Below are positions 51,363 to 60,400 of a DNA stretch of 64,000 nt, in pieces. This DNA is from Verrucomicrobiales bacterium (lineage in GTDB: Bacteria; Verrucomicrobiota; Verrucomicrobiia; Limisphaerales; J093): assembly GCA_024233215.1 (NCBI GenBank), contig JACKPW010000005.1, positions 287,370-351,369 on the forward strand, written 5' to 3'. Below the pieces are notes generated by a model. That model searched no databases, was not told where the DNA came from, and saw only the letters and a list, made by a program, of their open reading frames with translations. The position numbers and the translations under genes were made by a program. Position 1 is the stretch's first letter. Each line of letters begins with the position of its first letter.

Positions 51363-51768
51363 TGTTCAGTCGTCCGTCGGGGCCGGCCGAGGTCAGGTCG
51401 TAGCTGTCGGGCAGTCGACGGCCGGGGTATTCGTAGACATAGGCGTTCCCCCAGGGATCCAGCGGGATGCCCTTCTTGAGGTAGGGACCGCGCCAGTCCT
51501 GCGCGTTGCTCGAAGGCGGCTGGACCAGTTCGTCCAGCATCCGGGGGTAGTATCCCATGTCGACCTCGAAGGCATCGATGGAGATTTCCAGGTTGGCGAT
51601 CTGCGACTGGGCAGCGGTCTCCTTGGCCTGGCGGCTGCGGCCGGCGAACTTGGGGATCACCACGGCCGCGAGGGTCGCCAGGATGACGAGCACCAGCAGC
51701 ATTTCCACAAGGGTGAAGCCGCCGCGACGGTGGCGTCGCGGGCGCTGTGATGGGCAATGCGTTTTCAT
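51313..51768 (-). CDS. gspG: GspG major pseudopilin
   Basis: 151 residues. Prepilin signal RRGGFTLVEMLLVLVILATLAAVVIPKF with +5 Glu and the GspG-specific helix KETAAQSQIANLEISIDAFEVDMGYYPRMLDELV. The C-terminal half has WRGPYLKKGIPLDPWGNAYVYEYPG and SAGPDGRLNSEDDIGNW with the calcium-site Asp residues of GspG. It forms the shaft of the periplasmic pseudopilus. Downstream of GspF by 31 nt on the same strand. Confidence 0.95.
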   Translation of the reverse strand: MKTHCPSQRPRRHRRGGFTLVEMLLVLVILATLAAVVIPKFAGRSRQAKETAAQSQIANLEISIDAFEVDMGYYPRMLDELVQPPSSNAQDWRGPYLKKGIPLDPWGNAYVYEYPGRRLPDSYDLTSAGPDGRLNSEDDIGNWLQAETQRR

Positions 51769-51799
51769 GCGATGTCAGTGTCAGGCTGAGGTTTGCAAT

Positions 51800-53047
51800 T
51801 CACTTGATGTAGTCCTGAATCGTGAAGATGGGGATGACCATCCCGATGAAGATCGTTCCGATGAAGCCCGCGATCAGGAAGAGCATGAGCGGTTCCATCA
51901 GGGCGACGGCGGTCTTGAGCTGGCGGTCCAGGGCGTGCTCGCTCACGTCCGCCAGTCGCATCAGTTCCTCGTCCAGGCGGCCGCTTTCCTCGGCGACCTT
52001 GATCATCTCCAGGGCGGACCCGGCAAAGAGGGCTTTGCAGGTGCCGAGGCTGACCGCCAGGCTTTCCCCCTTGCGGACGCGCTCGATGGATTCCTGGGCG
52101 GCGTCCACCAGGGTCTGGTAGCCGATGGATCGGCGCGCGACGTTGAGTGCGCTGATCAACGGCACGCCGGCCTTCAACAGGGTGCCCAGCATCCGGCAGA
52201 AACGCGACATGGCCAGGCGGCCAAGCAGCGGGCCGACCACCGGCGACGCGAGCAGGCCGGTTTCCCATTTCCGACGGCCGCGGTCGCTGGCGAGCCAGCC
52301 CCGGGCCAGGACCACCACCAGAATGATGCCTGCGAGGACGAAGATCCCGTAGCCGCGGAGCACATCGCTCGCCCCCACGATGATCCGCGTGAGCAGTGGC
52401 AGCGTGGCGTCGAACCCCTCGAACAGCGTCTGGAACCGTGGGATGAAGAAGACCAGCAGGAAGATCAATACGCCGATGGCCAGGGTGAGCAGGACGGCGG
52501 GGTAGATCAACGCCGCCAGCACCTTCGCCCGCAGCTCCTTCTCGCGGCTTTGAAAATCGGCAATCTGGGCCAGCACGACGTCCAGGAAACCGCCGGCCTC
52601 ACCGGCTTCGACCATGGCGGTGTAGACCCGGGGAAACGCCTCGGGCGAACGGGCCATGGAGTCCGCGAGCGACACCCCGTCGATGACGAGTCCGTGGATT
52701 TCCTTCCACTTCTTGCCGGCGGCGGGTTGGGAGGCTTCCTGGTGGAGAATGGTGAGGGCACGACTCAGCGGCACGCCGGCGGAGAGGAGGCTCGAGAGGG
52801 ACCGGGTGAAGTCCTCGAGCATGCCGAAGGAGATGCGCTCCTTCGCCCAGGGGAGGGTGAAACCGTTGGCGGCCGGCTTGGCCCCGTTGCCACTGCCGTT
52901 GCCATTGCTGCCGCCCTCGGTGAGCTTGATGGGTTGCAGCGCCCGACGTTCCAGCAGTTGCATGGCCTCCTGGCGGCCGGTGGCTTCGATCGAGCCGGTG
53001 GCCACCGCCCCGTCGGCCTGGAGTGCTTTGTATTGGAACTGCGGCAT
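51800..53047 (-). CDS. gspF: GspF inner-membrane platform protein
   Basis: 415 residues from the start at 53047 (MPQFQYKALQADGAVATGSI). Two copies of the T2SSF domain: FTRSLSSLLSAGVPLSRALTIL and FCRMLGTLLKAGVPLISALNVA, each followed by a conserved helix. Three membrane spans, including LLTLAIGVLIFLLVFFIPRF and MLFLIAGFIGTIFIGMVIPIF at the end. A low-complexity Gly/Asn insert (SNGNGSGNG) sits near residue 55. It anchors the GspE ATPase to the assembly platform. Follows GspE by 19 nt. Confidence 0.94.
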   Translation of the reverse strand: MPQFQYKALQADGAVATGSIEATGRQEAMQLLERRALQPIKLTEGGSNGNGSGNGAKPAANGFTLPWAKERISFGMLEDFTRSLSSLLSAGVPLSRALTILHQEASQPAAGKKWKEIHGLVIDGVSLADSMARSPEAFPRVYTAMVEAGEAGGFLDVVLAQIADFQSREKELRAKVLAALIYPAVLLTLAIGVLIFLLVFFIPRFQTLFEGFDATLPLLTRIIVGASDVLRGYGIFVLAGIILVVVLARGWLASDRGRRKWETGLLASPVVGPLLGRLAMSRFCRMLGTLLKAGVPLISALNVARRSIGYQTLVDAAQESIERVRKGESLAVSLGTCKALFAGSALEMIKVAEESGRLDEELMRLADVSEHALDRQLKTAVALMEPLMLFLIAGFIGTIFIGMVIPIFTIQDYIK

Positions 53048-53066
53048 GGGACGGGTCGGGGGACGG

Positions 53067-54794
53067 TTACTTGGTTTCGTTGCCGTGACCGTGCCCGTTG
53101 CCATGCCCGTTGCCGGGATCCTGCTTCGACACGCGCAGAACCTCGTCCGGCGTGGTGATGCCCTCGCGCACCAGGCGCCAGCCGTCGTCGATGAGCAACC
53201 GCAGACCGTCACGCCGGGCCGCCTCGCGGATTTCGACGCTGGAGGCGCCCTTGAGGAGCAGGTGGCGTACGTCGTGGGTCATGTCCATCATCTCGAAGAT
53301 GGCCCGTCGCCCGAAGTAACCGGTCTGACGACATTCGCGGCAGCCGACGGCGCGGTGGACGGTCTGGCCCCGCAGCACGGGGACCTGTTCGCGGAGAACA
53401 TCGATCTCGGGCGAGGTGTCCGCCGCCTTGCACTCCGGGCAGAGCACGCGCACCAGGCGCTGGGCGAGCACGGACTCGAGGGAGGAGGCCACGAGGTAGG
53501 GTTCCACCCCCATGTCCACGAGGCGGGTCAGGGCACCGGGGGCGTCGTTGGTGTGGAGGGTGGAGAAAACGAGGTGACCGGTAAGCGAGGCCTGGACGGC
53601 AATGCGCGCCGTCTCGACGTCGCGGATCTCACCGATGAGCACCACGTCCGGATCGTGGCGCAGAATGGCGCGGAGACCGCGCGCGAAGGTGAGTCCGGCC
53701 TTTTCGGAGACCTGGATCTGGTTGATGCCCTTCATCTGGTACTCGACCGGATCCTCGATGGTGACGATCTTGCGGATCGCGTCGTTGATCTCGTTCAGGG
53801 CGCTGTAGAGCGTGGTGGTCTTGCCGCTGCCGGTGGGGCCGGTGACCAGCACGATGCCGTGGGGCAGCTTGAGGCAACGGCGGAAAATGCCGCGTTCGCG
53901 GTCACCCATCCCGAGATCGCCCAGTCGCATCATCTCCGCATCCTGATGCAGGAGGCGCATGACCACGGCCTCACCGTGGATCATCGGAATGACGGAGACA
54001 CGGATGTCCACCTCCGAGTTGCGCACCCGGATCTTGATGCGGCCGTCCTGGGGCAGGCGTTTCTCGGCGATGTTCAGGTGGCTCAGGATCTTGACGCGGG
54101 AAACGATGGCCGGCTGGAAGCGCTTGATCTGCGCCGGCACCGGCACCTCCTGGAGGATGCCGTCGATGCGGTAACGGATTCGCAGTTCATCCTCGTAGGG
54201 TTCCACGTGGATGTCGGTCGCCCGCAGGCTGATGGCGTCGCCGAGCACCTGGTTGACAAAGCGGATGATCGAGGCGTCCTCGGCCGCCTTGTCGAGGTCG
54301 GTCTGTTCGCCCTCCTCCTGTTCGACAACCTGGAACGCCGCCTCGTCGCCGAGTTGGTCGATGGTGTCGGCGCCGAGACCGAGGTGTTTCTTGATCTCGC
54401 GCTGGACGGCCTCGCGGGGGGCGAGGACGGGTTTCAGGCGGAGCCCGGTCAGCGTGCGAAGGCCGTCGAGCCCGGGGGAGGCAAAGAGTCGGCTGACGGC
54501 CACCTCGATGTCGCCGTTGACCTGCCGGAGCGGCAGGAGTTCCTCCCGCAGCAGGAGGCGGGCGGGGAAACGGCCCAGGAGTTGCCGGTCCGGTGACAGT
54601 CCCTCCAGTGAGGTGAAATCGAGACCATACTCCCCGGCGAGCCAGCGGAGGGCGTCTTCTTCCGAAGCCACCCGGCAGTGTCCGCGCTCGCACTCGCGTG
54701 CCAGCGCTTCGACGTCGGCTTCTGAGAGTTGCTGGCCGGACACCATGCCGGCCAGAAGGTCTTTCACGGAGGGACTGTCACCGGGATTGCTCAT
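53067..54794 (-). CDS. gspE: GspE secretion ATPase
   Basis: 575 residues. N-terminal MshEN-type domain around residues 15-145, then the ATPase: Walker A GPTGSGKTTTLYSALNE, the Asp box IVTIEDPVEY, His box SLTGHLVFSTLHTNDA, and the tetracysteine zinc motif CPEC...CREC in LCPECKAADTSPEID and VGCRECRQTGYFGRRAIFEMM. Cytoplasmic hexamer driving pseudopilus assembly. The C-tail is rich in Gly-His-Asn. It follows the Gln/Gly-rich secreted protein gene by 27 nt. Confidence 0.96.
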   Translation of the reverse strand: MSNPGDSPSVKDLLAGMVSGQQLSEADVEALARECERGHCRVASEEDALRWLAGEYGLDFTSLEGLSPDRQLLGRFPARLLLREELLPLRQVNGDIEVAVSRLFASPGLDGLRTLTGLRLKPVLAPREAVQREIKKHLGLGADTIDQLGDEAAFQVVEQEEGEQTDLDKAAEDASIIRFVNQVLGDAISLRATDIHVEPYEDELRIRYRIDGILQEVPVPAQIKRFQPAIVSRVKILSHLNIAEKRLPQDGRIKIRVRNSEVDIRVSVIPMIHGEAVVMRLLHQDAEMMRLGDLGMGDRERGIFRRCLKLPHGIVLVTGPTGSGKTTTLYSALNEINDAIRKIVTIEDPVEYQMKGINQIQVSEKAGLTFARGLRAILRHDPDVVLIGEIRDVETARIAVQASLTGHLVFSTLHTNDAPGALTRLVDMGVEPYLVASSLESVLAQRLVRVLCPECKAADTSPEIDVLREQVPVLRGQTVHRAVGCRECRQTGYFGRRAIFEMMDMTHDVRHLLLKGASSVEIREAARRDGLRLLIDDGWRLVREGITTPDEVLRVSKQDPGNGHGNGHGHGNETK

Positions 54795-54821
54795 GAGCTG
54801 AGCGGAGGTTGCGGATCAGGC

Positions 54822-55415
54822 TCAGAGATTGCCGGCGGCGACGAGCTTGGCTTCCTGAACGGTGGTCAGGACGGCGCGGAGCTTGGTCTTGGCGGCGTCG
54901 AGTTCGGACTGGGCCTTCTTCCGGGAAGCCTCCACGGCCGCGATTTTGGTTTTCAGTTCGGCGGCCGGGGCGTTGTTTTCGATGGCCTGCTGCAGGGCTT
55001 CGAGGGCCGGATCGGGTTCCGGGCCGAAGCGGTTGTTTCGCTGGCGGTTGTTCGCCTGCTGGTCGTTGCCCTGAGTGTTGCCCCGCGGGGGACGCATCAT
55101 CATGCCCATGCCCCCGAAACGGGAACCGGACGCGGCGCGCTGCTTCTCCATGACATCGGTGAGCAGCGGTTCGATGACCGTCCACTCATCCTTGCTGGCG
55201 CCCAGTTCCTCCTGGTAGCGCTCCATCATCCGCTGCCGCATCTGGGCGGGATCAAAGTTCTGGAACCCGCCGGGGCCGCCCTGGCCCGGGCCACCCTGGC
55301 CACCCTGACCCCGTTGACCGCCCTGACCGCGTCCCTGGGCCATCGCGTTCTGGGGGATCACCACAAGCGCCGCGGCCATGACCGCGAACAGTGCTGTCTT
55401 GAATGTGCGTTTCAT
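54822..55415 (-). CDS. Secreted Gln/Gly-rich protein heading the type II secretion operon
   Basis: 197 residues from the start at 55415 (MKRTFKTALFAVMAAALVVIPQNAMAQ), a clear signal peptide. The mature protein starts with GRGQGGQRGQGGQGGPGQGG repeats, then a helical segment FDPAQMRQRMMERYQEELGASKDEW, then a second helical part LEALQQAIENNAPAAELKTKIAAVEASRKKAQSELDAAKTKLRAVLT. The two helices recall the Spy/CpxP type of periplasmic helical proteins or the LTXXQ-like fold (the M-x-x-R-x-x-E-x-L pattern), without their LTxxQ motif. It is 27 nt upstream of GspE on the same strand, so probably its first cistron. Function unknown; possible chaperone or substrate of the system. Confidence 0.65.
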   Translation of the reverse strand: MKRTFKTALFAVMAAALVVIPQNAMAQGRGQGGQRGQGGQGGPGQGGPGGFQNFDPAQMRQRMMERYQEELGASKDEWTVIEPLLTDVMEKQRAASGSRFGGMGMMMRPPRGNTQGNDQQANNRQRNNRFGPEPDPALEALQQAIENNAPAAELKTKIAAVEASRKKAQSELDAAKTKLRAVLTTVQEAKLVAAGNL

Positions 55416-55592
55416 CTGTCGATCGAGTGTAGTTTTGAGTCTTTGTTCTGTCTGTGGGTCCGCCGGGCACAACCTGCCCGGAGGTCCGCCAAGGCCAGAC
55501 GCAAGCCCGATGGCGGCGGTTACGGCTCTCTCTCTTTGGAAGCGGTTTCCGCGGCTTGCCTTGTTTCCGCCGGGAGGTCATTCTCCCCGCCC

Positions 55593-56075
55593 ATGGAATC
55601 ACATGAGTTGCTGCGGGAGGTCTATCAGGACTCCAGTCCCAAGCAGATTGCCAGCGATCTGGGACTGTCCCTCTCCCTCATCTACAAGTGGGCCGAGCCG
55701 CAGGAGGGGCTCGGCAGTGGTGCCACCAACCCCCTCGACCGCATCCGCAAACTCATCACCACCACCGGGGACGTCCGGCTCGTCCAGTGGATCTGCGAGA
55801 CCGCGGGCGGCTTCTACATCAAGAACCCCAAACAGCACTGGTCGCACCCGGACTTCCTCGTCCCCGCCACCAACCAGATCGTCCAGGAGTTCGCCGACCT
55901 GCTCGCCGTCATCGCCAAGGCGGCGTCGGACAACGAGATTTCCCCCGAGGAATCCAAGGCCATCCGTGGCCGCTGGGAGGATCTGAAGTCCGTGACCGAG
56001 GGTTTCGTCCGCTGCTGCGAGGAAGGCAACTTCGCCGCCCTCCGCGAAGAGGCCGCCGCTCACCAGAAACCGTGA
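55593..56075 (+). CDS. Phage CII-like (CP76-type) DNA-binding regulatory protein
   Basis: 160 residues from ATG at 55593 (MESHELLREVYQDSSPKQIA). Helix-turn-helix at about residues 16-34 (SPKQIASDLGLSLSLIYKWAE), then the family pattern NPLDRIRKLITTTGDVRLVQWICETAGGFYI. This matches phage_CP76/CII regulatory proteins, normally 150-170 aa. No other phage gene is near, so it may be a domesticated regulator. It is divergent from the secretion operon (177-nt gap) and 57 nt upstream of a xylose-isomerase-like gene on the same strand. Gene control by it is not shown. Confidence 0.75.
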   Translation: MESHELLREVYQDSSPKQIASDLGLSLSLIYKWAEPQEGLGSGATNPLDRIRKLITTTGDVRLVQWICETAGGFYIKNPKQHWSHPDFLVPATNQIVQEFADLLAVIAKAASDNEISPEESKAIRGRWEDLKSVTEGFVRCCEEGNFAALREEAAAHQKP

Positions 56076-56132
56076 GCGTCCCCACCGCCTTTCCCATTCA
56101 CCGAAGTCAAATCCAATAAACCCGATTGTCTC

Positions 56133-57173
56133 ATGTCCAAGAAGCGCGATTACACGTTCAGCTACGGCCCCTGGAACTTCAGCGAAGGCCAGGACCCCTA
56201 CGGTCCCCCGACCCGGCCCGTCCAGACCTTCGACTGGAAACTCGATCAACTGAAGGGGCTCGGCTACGACGCCATGATGTTCCACGACGACGACGCCGTG
56301 CCCGAACTCGACGGCAAGTCCCACAAGCAGATCCGCAAGGAGGCCAAGGCGTTGCATCGGCGCTTGAAGGACGCGGGGATCGCCGCCGAAATCGTCGCCC
56401 CGCGCCTCTGGTTCAGTCCCAACACCATCGACGGCGCCTACACCAGCAATGACCCCAAGCACCGCAAGTACGCCGTCGAGCGCTCCCTGCAGTGCATCGA
56501 CATCGCAAACGAACTGGACTGCGGCCTCATCGTTCTCTGGCTCGCGCGTGAGGGCACCTATGTGCGCGAAAGCAAGAGCGGCCGGCGCAGTGTCGAGTTG
56601 ATCGTCGAGGCCATCGATAAAATGCTGGGTCACGACAAGAAGATCCGCATCGCCATCGAGCCCAAGCCCAACGAACCGATGGACGTGGCCTACATTCCGA
56701 CCATCGGGCACGCCCTGGCCGTCGCGCAGTTGTGCTCCGATCCCAAACGGGTTGGCGCGCTCATCGAAACCGCCCACTGCATCCTCGCCGGCCTGGATCC
56801 GTCCGACGAGATCGACTTTGCCTGCACCTTCGGCAAGTTGTGGTCGCTGCACCTGAACGATCAAAACGGGCTCAAGTTCGACCAGGACAAGCCGTTCGGC
56901 AGTGTGAACCTGCGGTCGGCCTTCGATCAGGTGCGGACGCTGGAGCGGAACAAGTACGGCAGCCGGGGCGAGTGCGTTGCCTTCGACGTGCATCCCTTCC
57001 GGACCACCAAGATCGAGCATTGGGCCAAGCACCTGGAAAACAGCCGCCGGACCTTCCTGCATCTGGTGGAGAAAGCCCGGAGCTTCGATGAGAAGGCGGC
57101 CCAGGCGCTGGTCAAGGACCGCAATTACGCCGACCTCGACCAGATGGTCCTGGAGCATTTGCTCGGGAAATAG
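56133..57173 (+). CDS. Xylose isomerase-family protein
   Basis: 346 residues. TIM-barrel xylose isomerase signatures in order: FSYGPWNFSEGQDPYGPPTRP, catalytic His51 with Asp54 in MFHDDDAVP, IAIEPKPNEP with the metal Glu and Lys, ALIETAHCILAGL with Glu and His, and LHLNDQNGLKFDQDKPF, then FDVHPFRT. Nearly all XylA active-site residues are kept; in recalled Streptomyces XylA the segment reads HIDLNG, so one metal ligand Asp appears as Asn here (HLNDQNG). It is shorter than XylA (about 388 aa). It should isomerise an aldose/ketose, but the changed metal site leaves the substrate open. The protein is cytoplasmic (no signal). Confidence 0.83.
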   Translation: MSKKRDYTFSYGPWNFSEGQDPYGPPTRPVQTFDWKLDQLKGLGYDAMMFHDDDAVPELDGKSHKQIRKEAKALHRRLKDAGIAAEIVAPRLWFSPNTIDGAYTSNDPKHRKYAVERSLQCIDIANELDCGLIVLWLAREGTYVRESKSGRRSVELIVEAIDKMLGHDKKIRIAIEPKPNEPMDVAYIPTIGHALAVAQLCSDPKRVGALIETAHCILAGLDPSDEIDFACTFGKLWSLHLNDQNGLKFDQDKPFGSVNLRSAFDQVRTLERNKYGSRGECVAFDVHPFRTTKIEHWAKHLENSRRTFLHLVEKARSFDEKAAQALVKDRNYADLDQMVLEHLLGK

Positions 57174-57329
57174 ATCGCTCCTGGAGCGAAGCGACACCCC
57201 CGGACCTACGCCCGACACACGCCGCTGAAAGCGTTTCAGCAAGAGAGTTTTAGGGCCTAAGTAAGCGCCATTCAGGACGGACCCCCGGGCGGCCACGCCG
57301 GCCTTGGGCGCGGGAGTCCGTGAAGACGT

Positions 57330-57394
57330 CCGGGTCTCCGTATGAGACCCGCGGATCGGAGATCGGCGCCCCGCCGCAATGAGAATTGCGGCGG
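57330..57394. repeat. Two hairpins upstream of the CHASE/PAS gene
   Basis: Stem 1 cgggtct (57330-57336)/agacccg (57344-57350), 7 bp. Stem 2 ccgccgcaat (57371-57380)/attgcggcgg (57385-57394), 10 bp with a gaga loop. Both lie in the 272-nt spacer before the gene starting at 57446; stem 2 is 51 nt from its ATG, so it could affect the leader. Confidence 0.6.
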
Positions 57395-57445
57395 ACCGTG
57401 GGCAACGACTTGAGTGCCGTCACGGCGCTTGGTACGCTGTTCCCC

Positions 57446-60400
57446 ATGAGTGACGCATCCCCAGCCAAACCGGCGCAGCAGGCGGGTCCCCAACCCGTCG
57501 ATGCTCCCGCCGAAAGTCCGTTCCGAACCGCCTCGGGGCGGGGCGTTTTTCTCGGGGGAGGGGTCGGGTGGAACGGGGCGCGGCGCCGGGCCCTCATTGT
57601 GTTGGCCGCCGGCCTCGTGCTCACGGCGGGCATCGTCAGCCTGCTGGTCTCATATCAACGGGCGAAGCAGGAAAACACCATGGACATGGTGGCCGTGCGT
57701 CATGCCACCGACCTGCACAACCATCTGACGGGCGCGGTGGCTGCGTTGTACACCTCGGTGACCTGGGTGCTGGAGGGCAACGGTCAGGTGCCCAACTTCG
57801 AACATTACGCCGACGTGCTGCTGCACGCCTACCGGGGGGTGCTCGGCCTCGACCTGGCCCCCGATGCCGTGGTGCAGCACGTGGTTCCGGAGGGATTGCT
57901 CGGTCCGCTGAAGGGACGGAACCTCCTGCACGAACCGGCGCTGAGCGCAGCGGCATCCGGGGCGACCGCCTCGCGGAATCTCTACTTTGGGGAGCCCGCC
58001 CTGCTCGCGACGAACACCCCGGCCATCACTGCACGACTGCCCGTCCTCCTGCGGGGAAACAACGGGGCGCAGGGTTTCTGGGGGTTGGTGGGGGCCTACA
58101 TCGGCCTGGACGACGCCCTGCGGGCCGCCCGCATTGATCAACTGCCCGCGCTGGGCTACCGCTACTCACTCGTCACACTCGGGGCTGACGATGTTCCCGC
58201 CACCCGGTTGTCGGGCGAGGGAACCTATCCGGCCGACGCCACGCGGCAGGCGATCCATCTGCCCGGACTGACGCTGCAACTGGCCATCTGGCCGCGCGCT
58301 TCCGCGGCTTCCGTGGCCTGGATTCTCCTGCTGGCCCTGCCGGGGATCGCCATCTCCCTGCTCGCCGCGGCCTTCGTCGGAGCCCTCGGGCAGACCCGGC
58401 AGGCCAACGCGTCCGCCTTGCGGGCCCTGGCCGACAGCGGCCGGGCCGGCGAACGCTTCAGGCGCCTGCTCGCTTCCTTCCCCGACGCGGTGATCCTGAC
58501 CAAACCGGACGGTCGGATCGTGGCGGTCAACGAGGCCACCGAGAGCCTGTGCGGCTACACGCGGTCGGAATTGTTGGGTCGCCCCCTCGGGCTCCTGTTG
58601 CCCGCTGCGGATGCCGGCGCGGAAGGGGATCAGCCCGGGCTCCAACTCGGGGTGACCGGTGGCCTGCTGCCGGTCCGGCACAAGGAAGGTCGCCAGTTTG
58701 CCGTCCTCGTTCAGGTCGGGCGCCTGGCTGGCGATGGCGGGGAGGATGCGCTGTTGTGCCATGTGCTGCGGCGGCCGGATCGGGCCGCCTCCGCGGAGGC
58801 CCTCGCTGAGACGGCGGCGCCGTCGGCGGAGGAAGTATTCCAGGCATCGCCCGTCGCGCAGTTGCTGTTGGACGAGGAACTGCAGATTGCCGAAGCCAAC
58901 GTCGCGGCGGCCGGGTTGCTCGGAGTCCGTTCGCGGGAGGTCCTGACCCGCCGGCGCGTGAAGGAGTTCGTCCCGGCCGTTCAGGAGGATGGCAGCGAAT
59001 CGCAGACGTTGATCACCCGGCAGGCGGACGTTTGCCAACGCGACGGCGCGGCGGCCTTCGACCTGACCCTGGAGATCAACGGGCAAGCCGTCCCGGTCGC
59101 CGTGTCGCTGGTGCGCTTGTCCGGGGAGCCGGTGCTCCTTCTGGCGGTGCTGGAACGTCGTCCGGAGTCCGACGAGGCGGAGCGGCGGCTGGCCGACGTG
59201 GAAACGCAGTTGCTGGCGGTGACCGATGGTCTTCGCGATTGGGAGGCCTGGATCGGCCTCGAAGGGCAACCGCTCTGGGTGGGCGGTCCGGTGCAGAACT
59301 TCACCGGGTATTCGGCGACGGAATGCCTGGCCATGTCGGACTATCCGTTTCCGCTCATTCACGAGGACGATCGCGGCCGCGTGCGCGAGGCGCTCCTGAG
59401 CGCCCTCCAGGGCACCTCCGGATCCCATCTCGAATTCCGCGTCACCCGCAAGGACGGCCAGATCCGCCGCGTCGCCATGAGCTGGCGGCCCACCCTGGAT
59501 CGACGGCGACGCCCGCTCGGTTACCGCACCAGCATCCGCGACGTCGCCCATGCGCGCGCTGCCGAACCCGGCCCGTTGTCGGAAGAGAAACGCGACACCC
59601 TGGAACTCGCCCTTGAAGGTGCCGAGATCGGGGTCTGGGACTGGGACCTTGCGAGCGGCCGGAACATGTGGGACGAACGCATGTTGAGGCTCTTCGAACT
59701 GACCCCCGCCGAGTTCGCCCAAAGCCACGATGCCTGGCGACGCCGGCTTCATCCCGACGACGTGGACCGCGTGGAAACCGCCATCCAGGCCGCGCTCGAA
59801 GAGGTGGGCAGTTACGAGGTGGAACATCGGATCGTCCTGCCGGACGGGCGCGAACGCTCGCTCGCCAGCCGCGGCCACCTTCTGCGTGACGCCTCGGGCA
59901 AACCGGAACGACTGATCGGCGTGACCTGGGACATCACACCCCTGCGCCAGACCGAGGAGGCGATCCGTCATGACCAGGCCCTGCTGCGCTCCCTGCTTGA
60001 AACCACCGCAGGCCTGGTTCACGTCAAGGACAAGACCGGCCGCTACCTCTTCGTCAACCGGGCCTGGGCCGGGTGCTTCGACCTCGATCCCGACAGTGTC
60101 GCGGGCCGGACCGACGACGCCCTGCTCCCGCCCGATCTTGCCGCCCACCTCGCCGCGGCCGACCGCTCGGTGGCGGAGAAGCTCCAGCCGGACCAGCAGA
60201 TCGAGGTGCTGGAAGTGGCGGGCAAGCCGCAGCGCTTCCTGTTCGAGCGGTTCCCCATGCTCGACGGCGGCGAACGCCTTTACGCCCTGGTTTCCATTGC
60301 CACCCTGCTGCCCGACGAACCGTCGGATGTTCCCCCACCGCCGCCCCCCGGGGAACCGGTGGCACCGATACCGGCGGATGACGAAGCCGCCGCCCCGGAG

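Noticed and set aside
55593..56075. Prophage
   Set aside because: Only a CII-like gene is present; no phage structural, integrase or lysis genes nearby.
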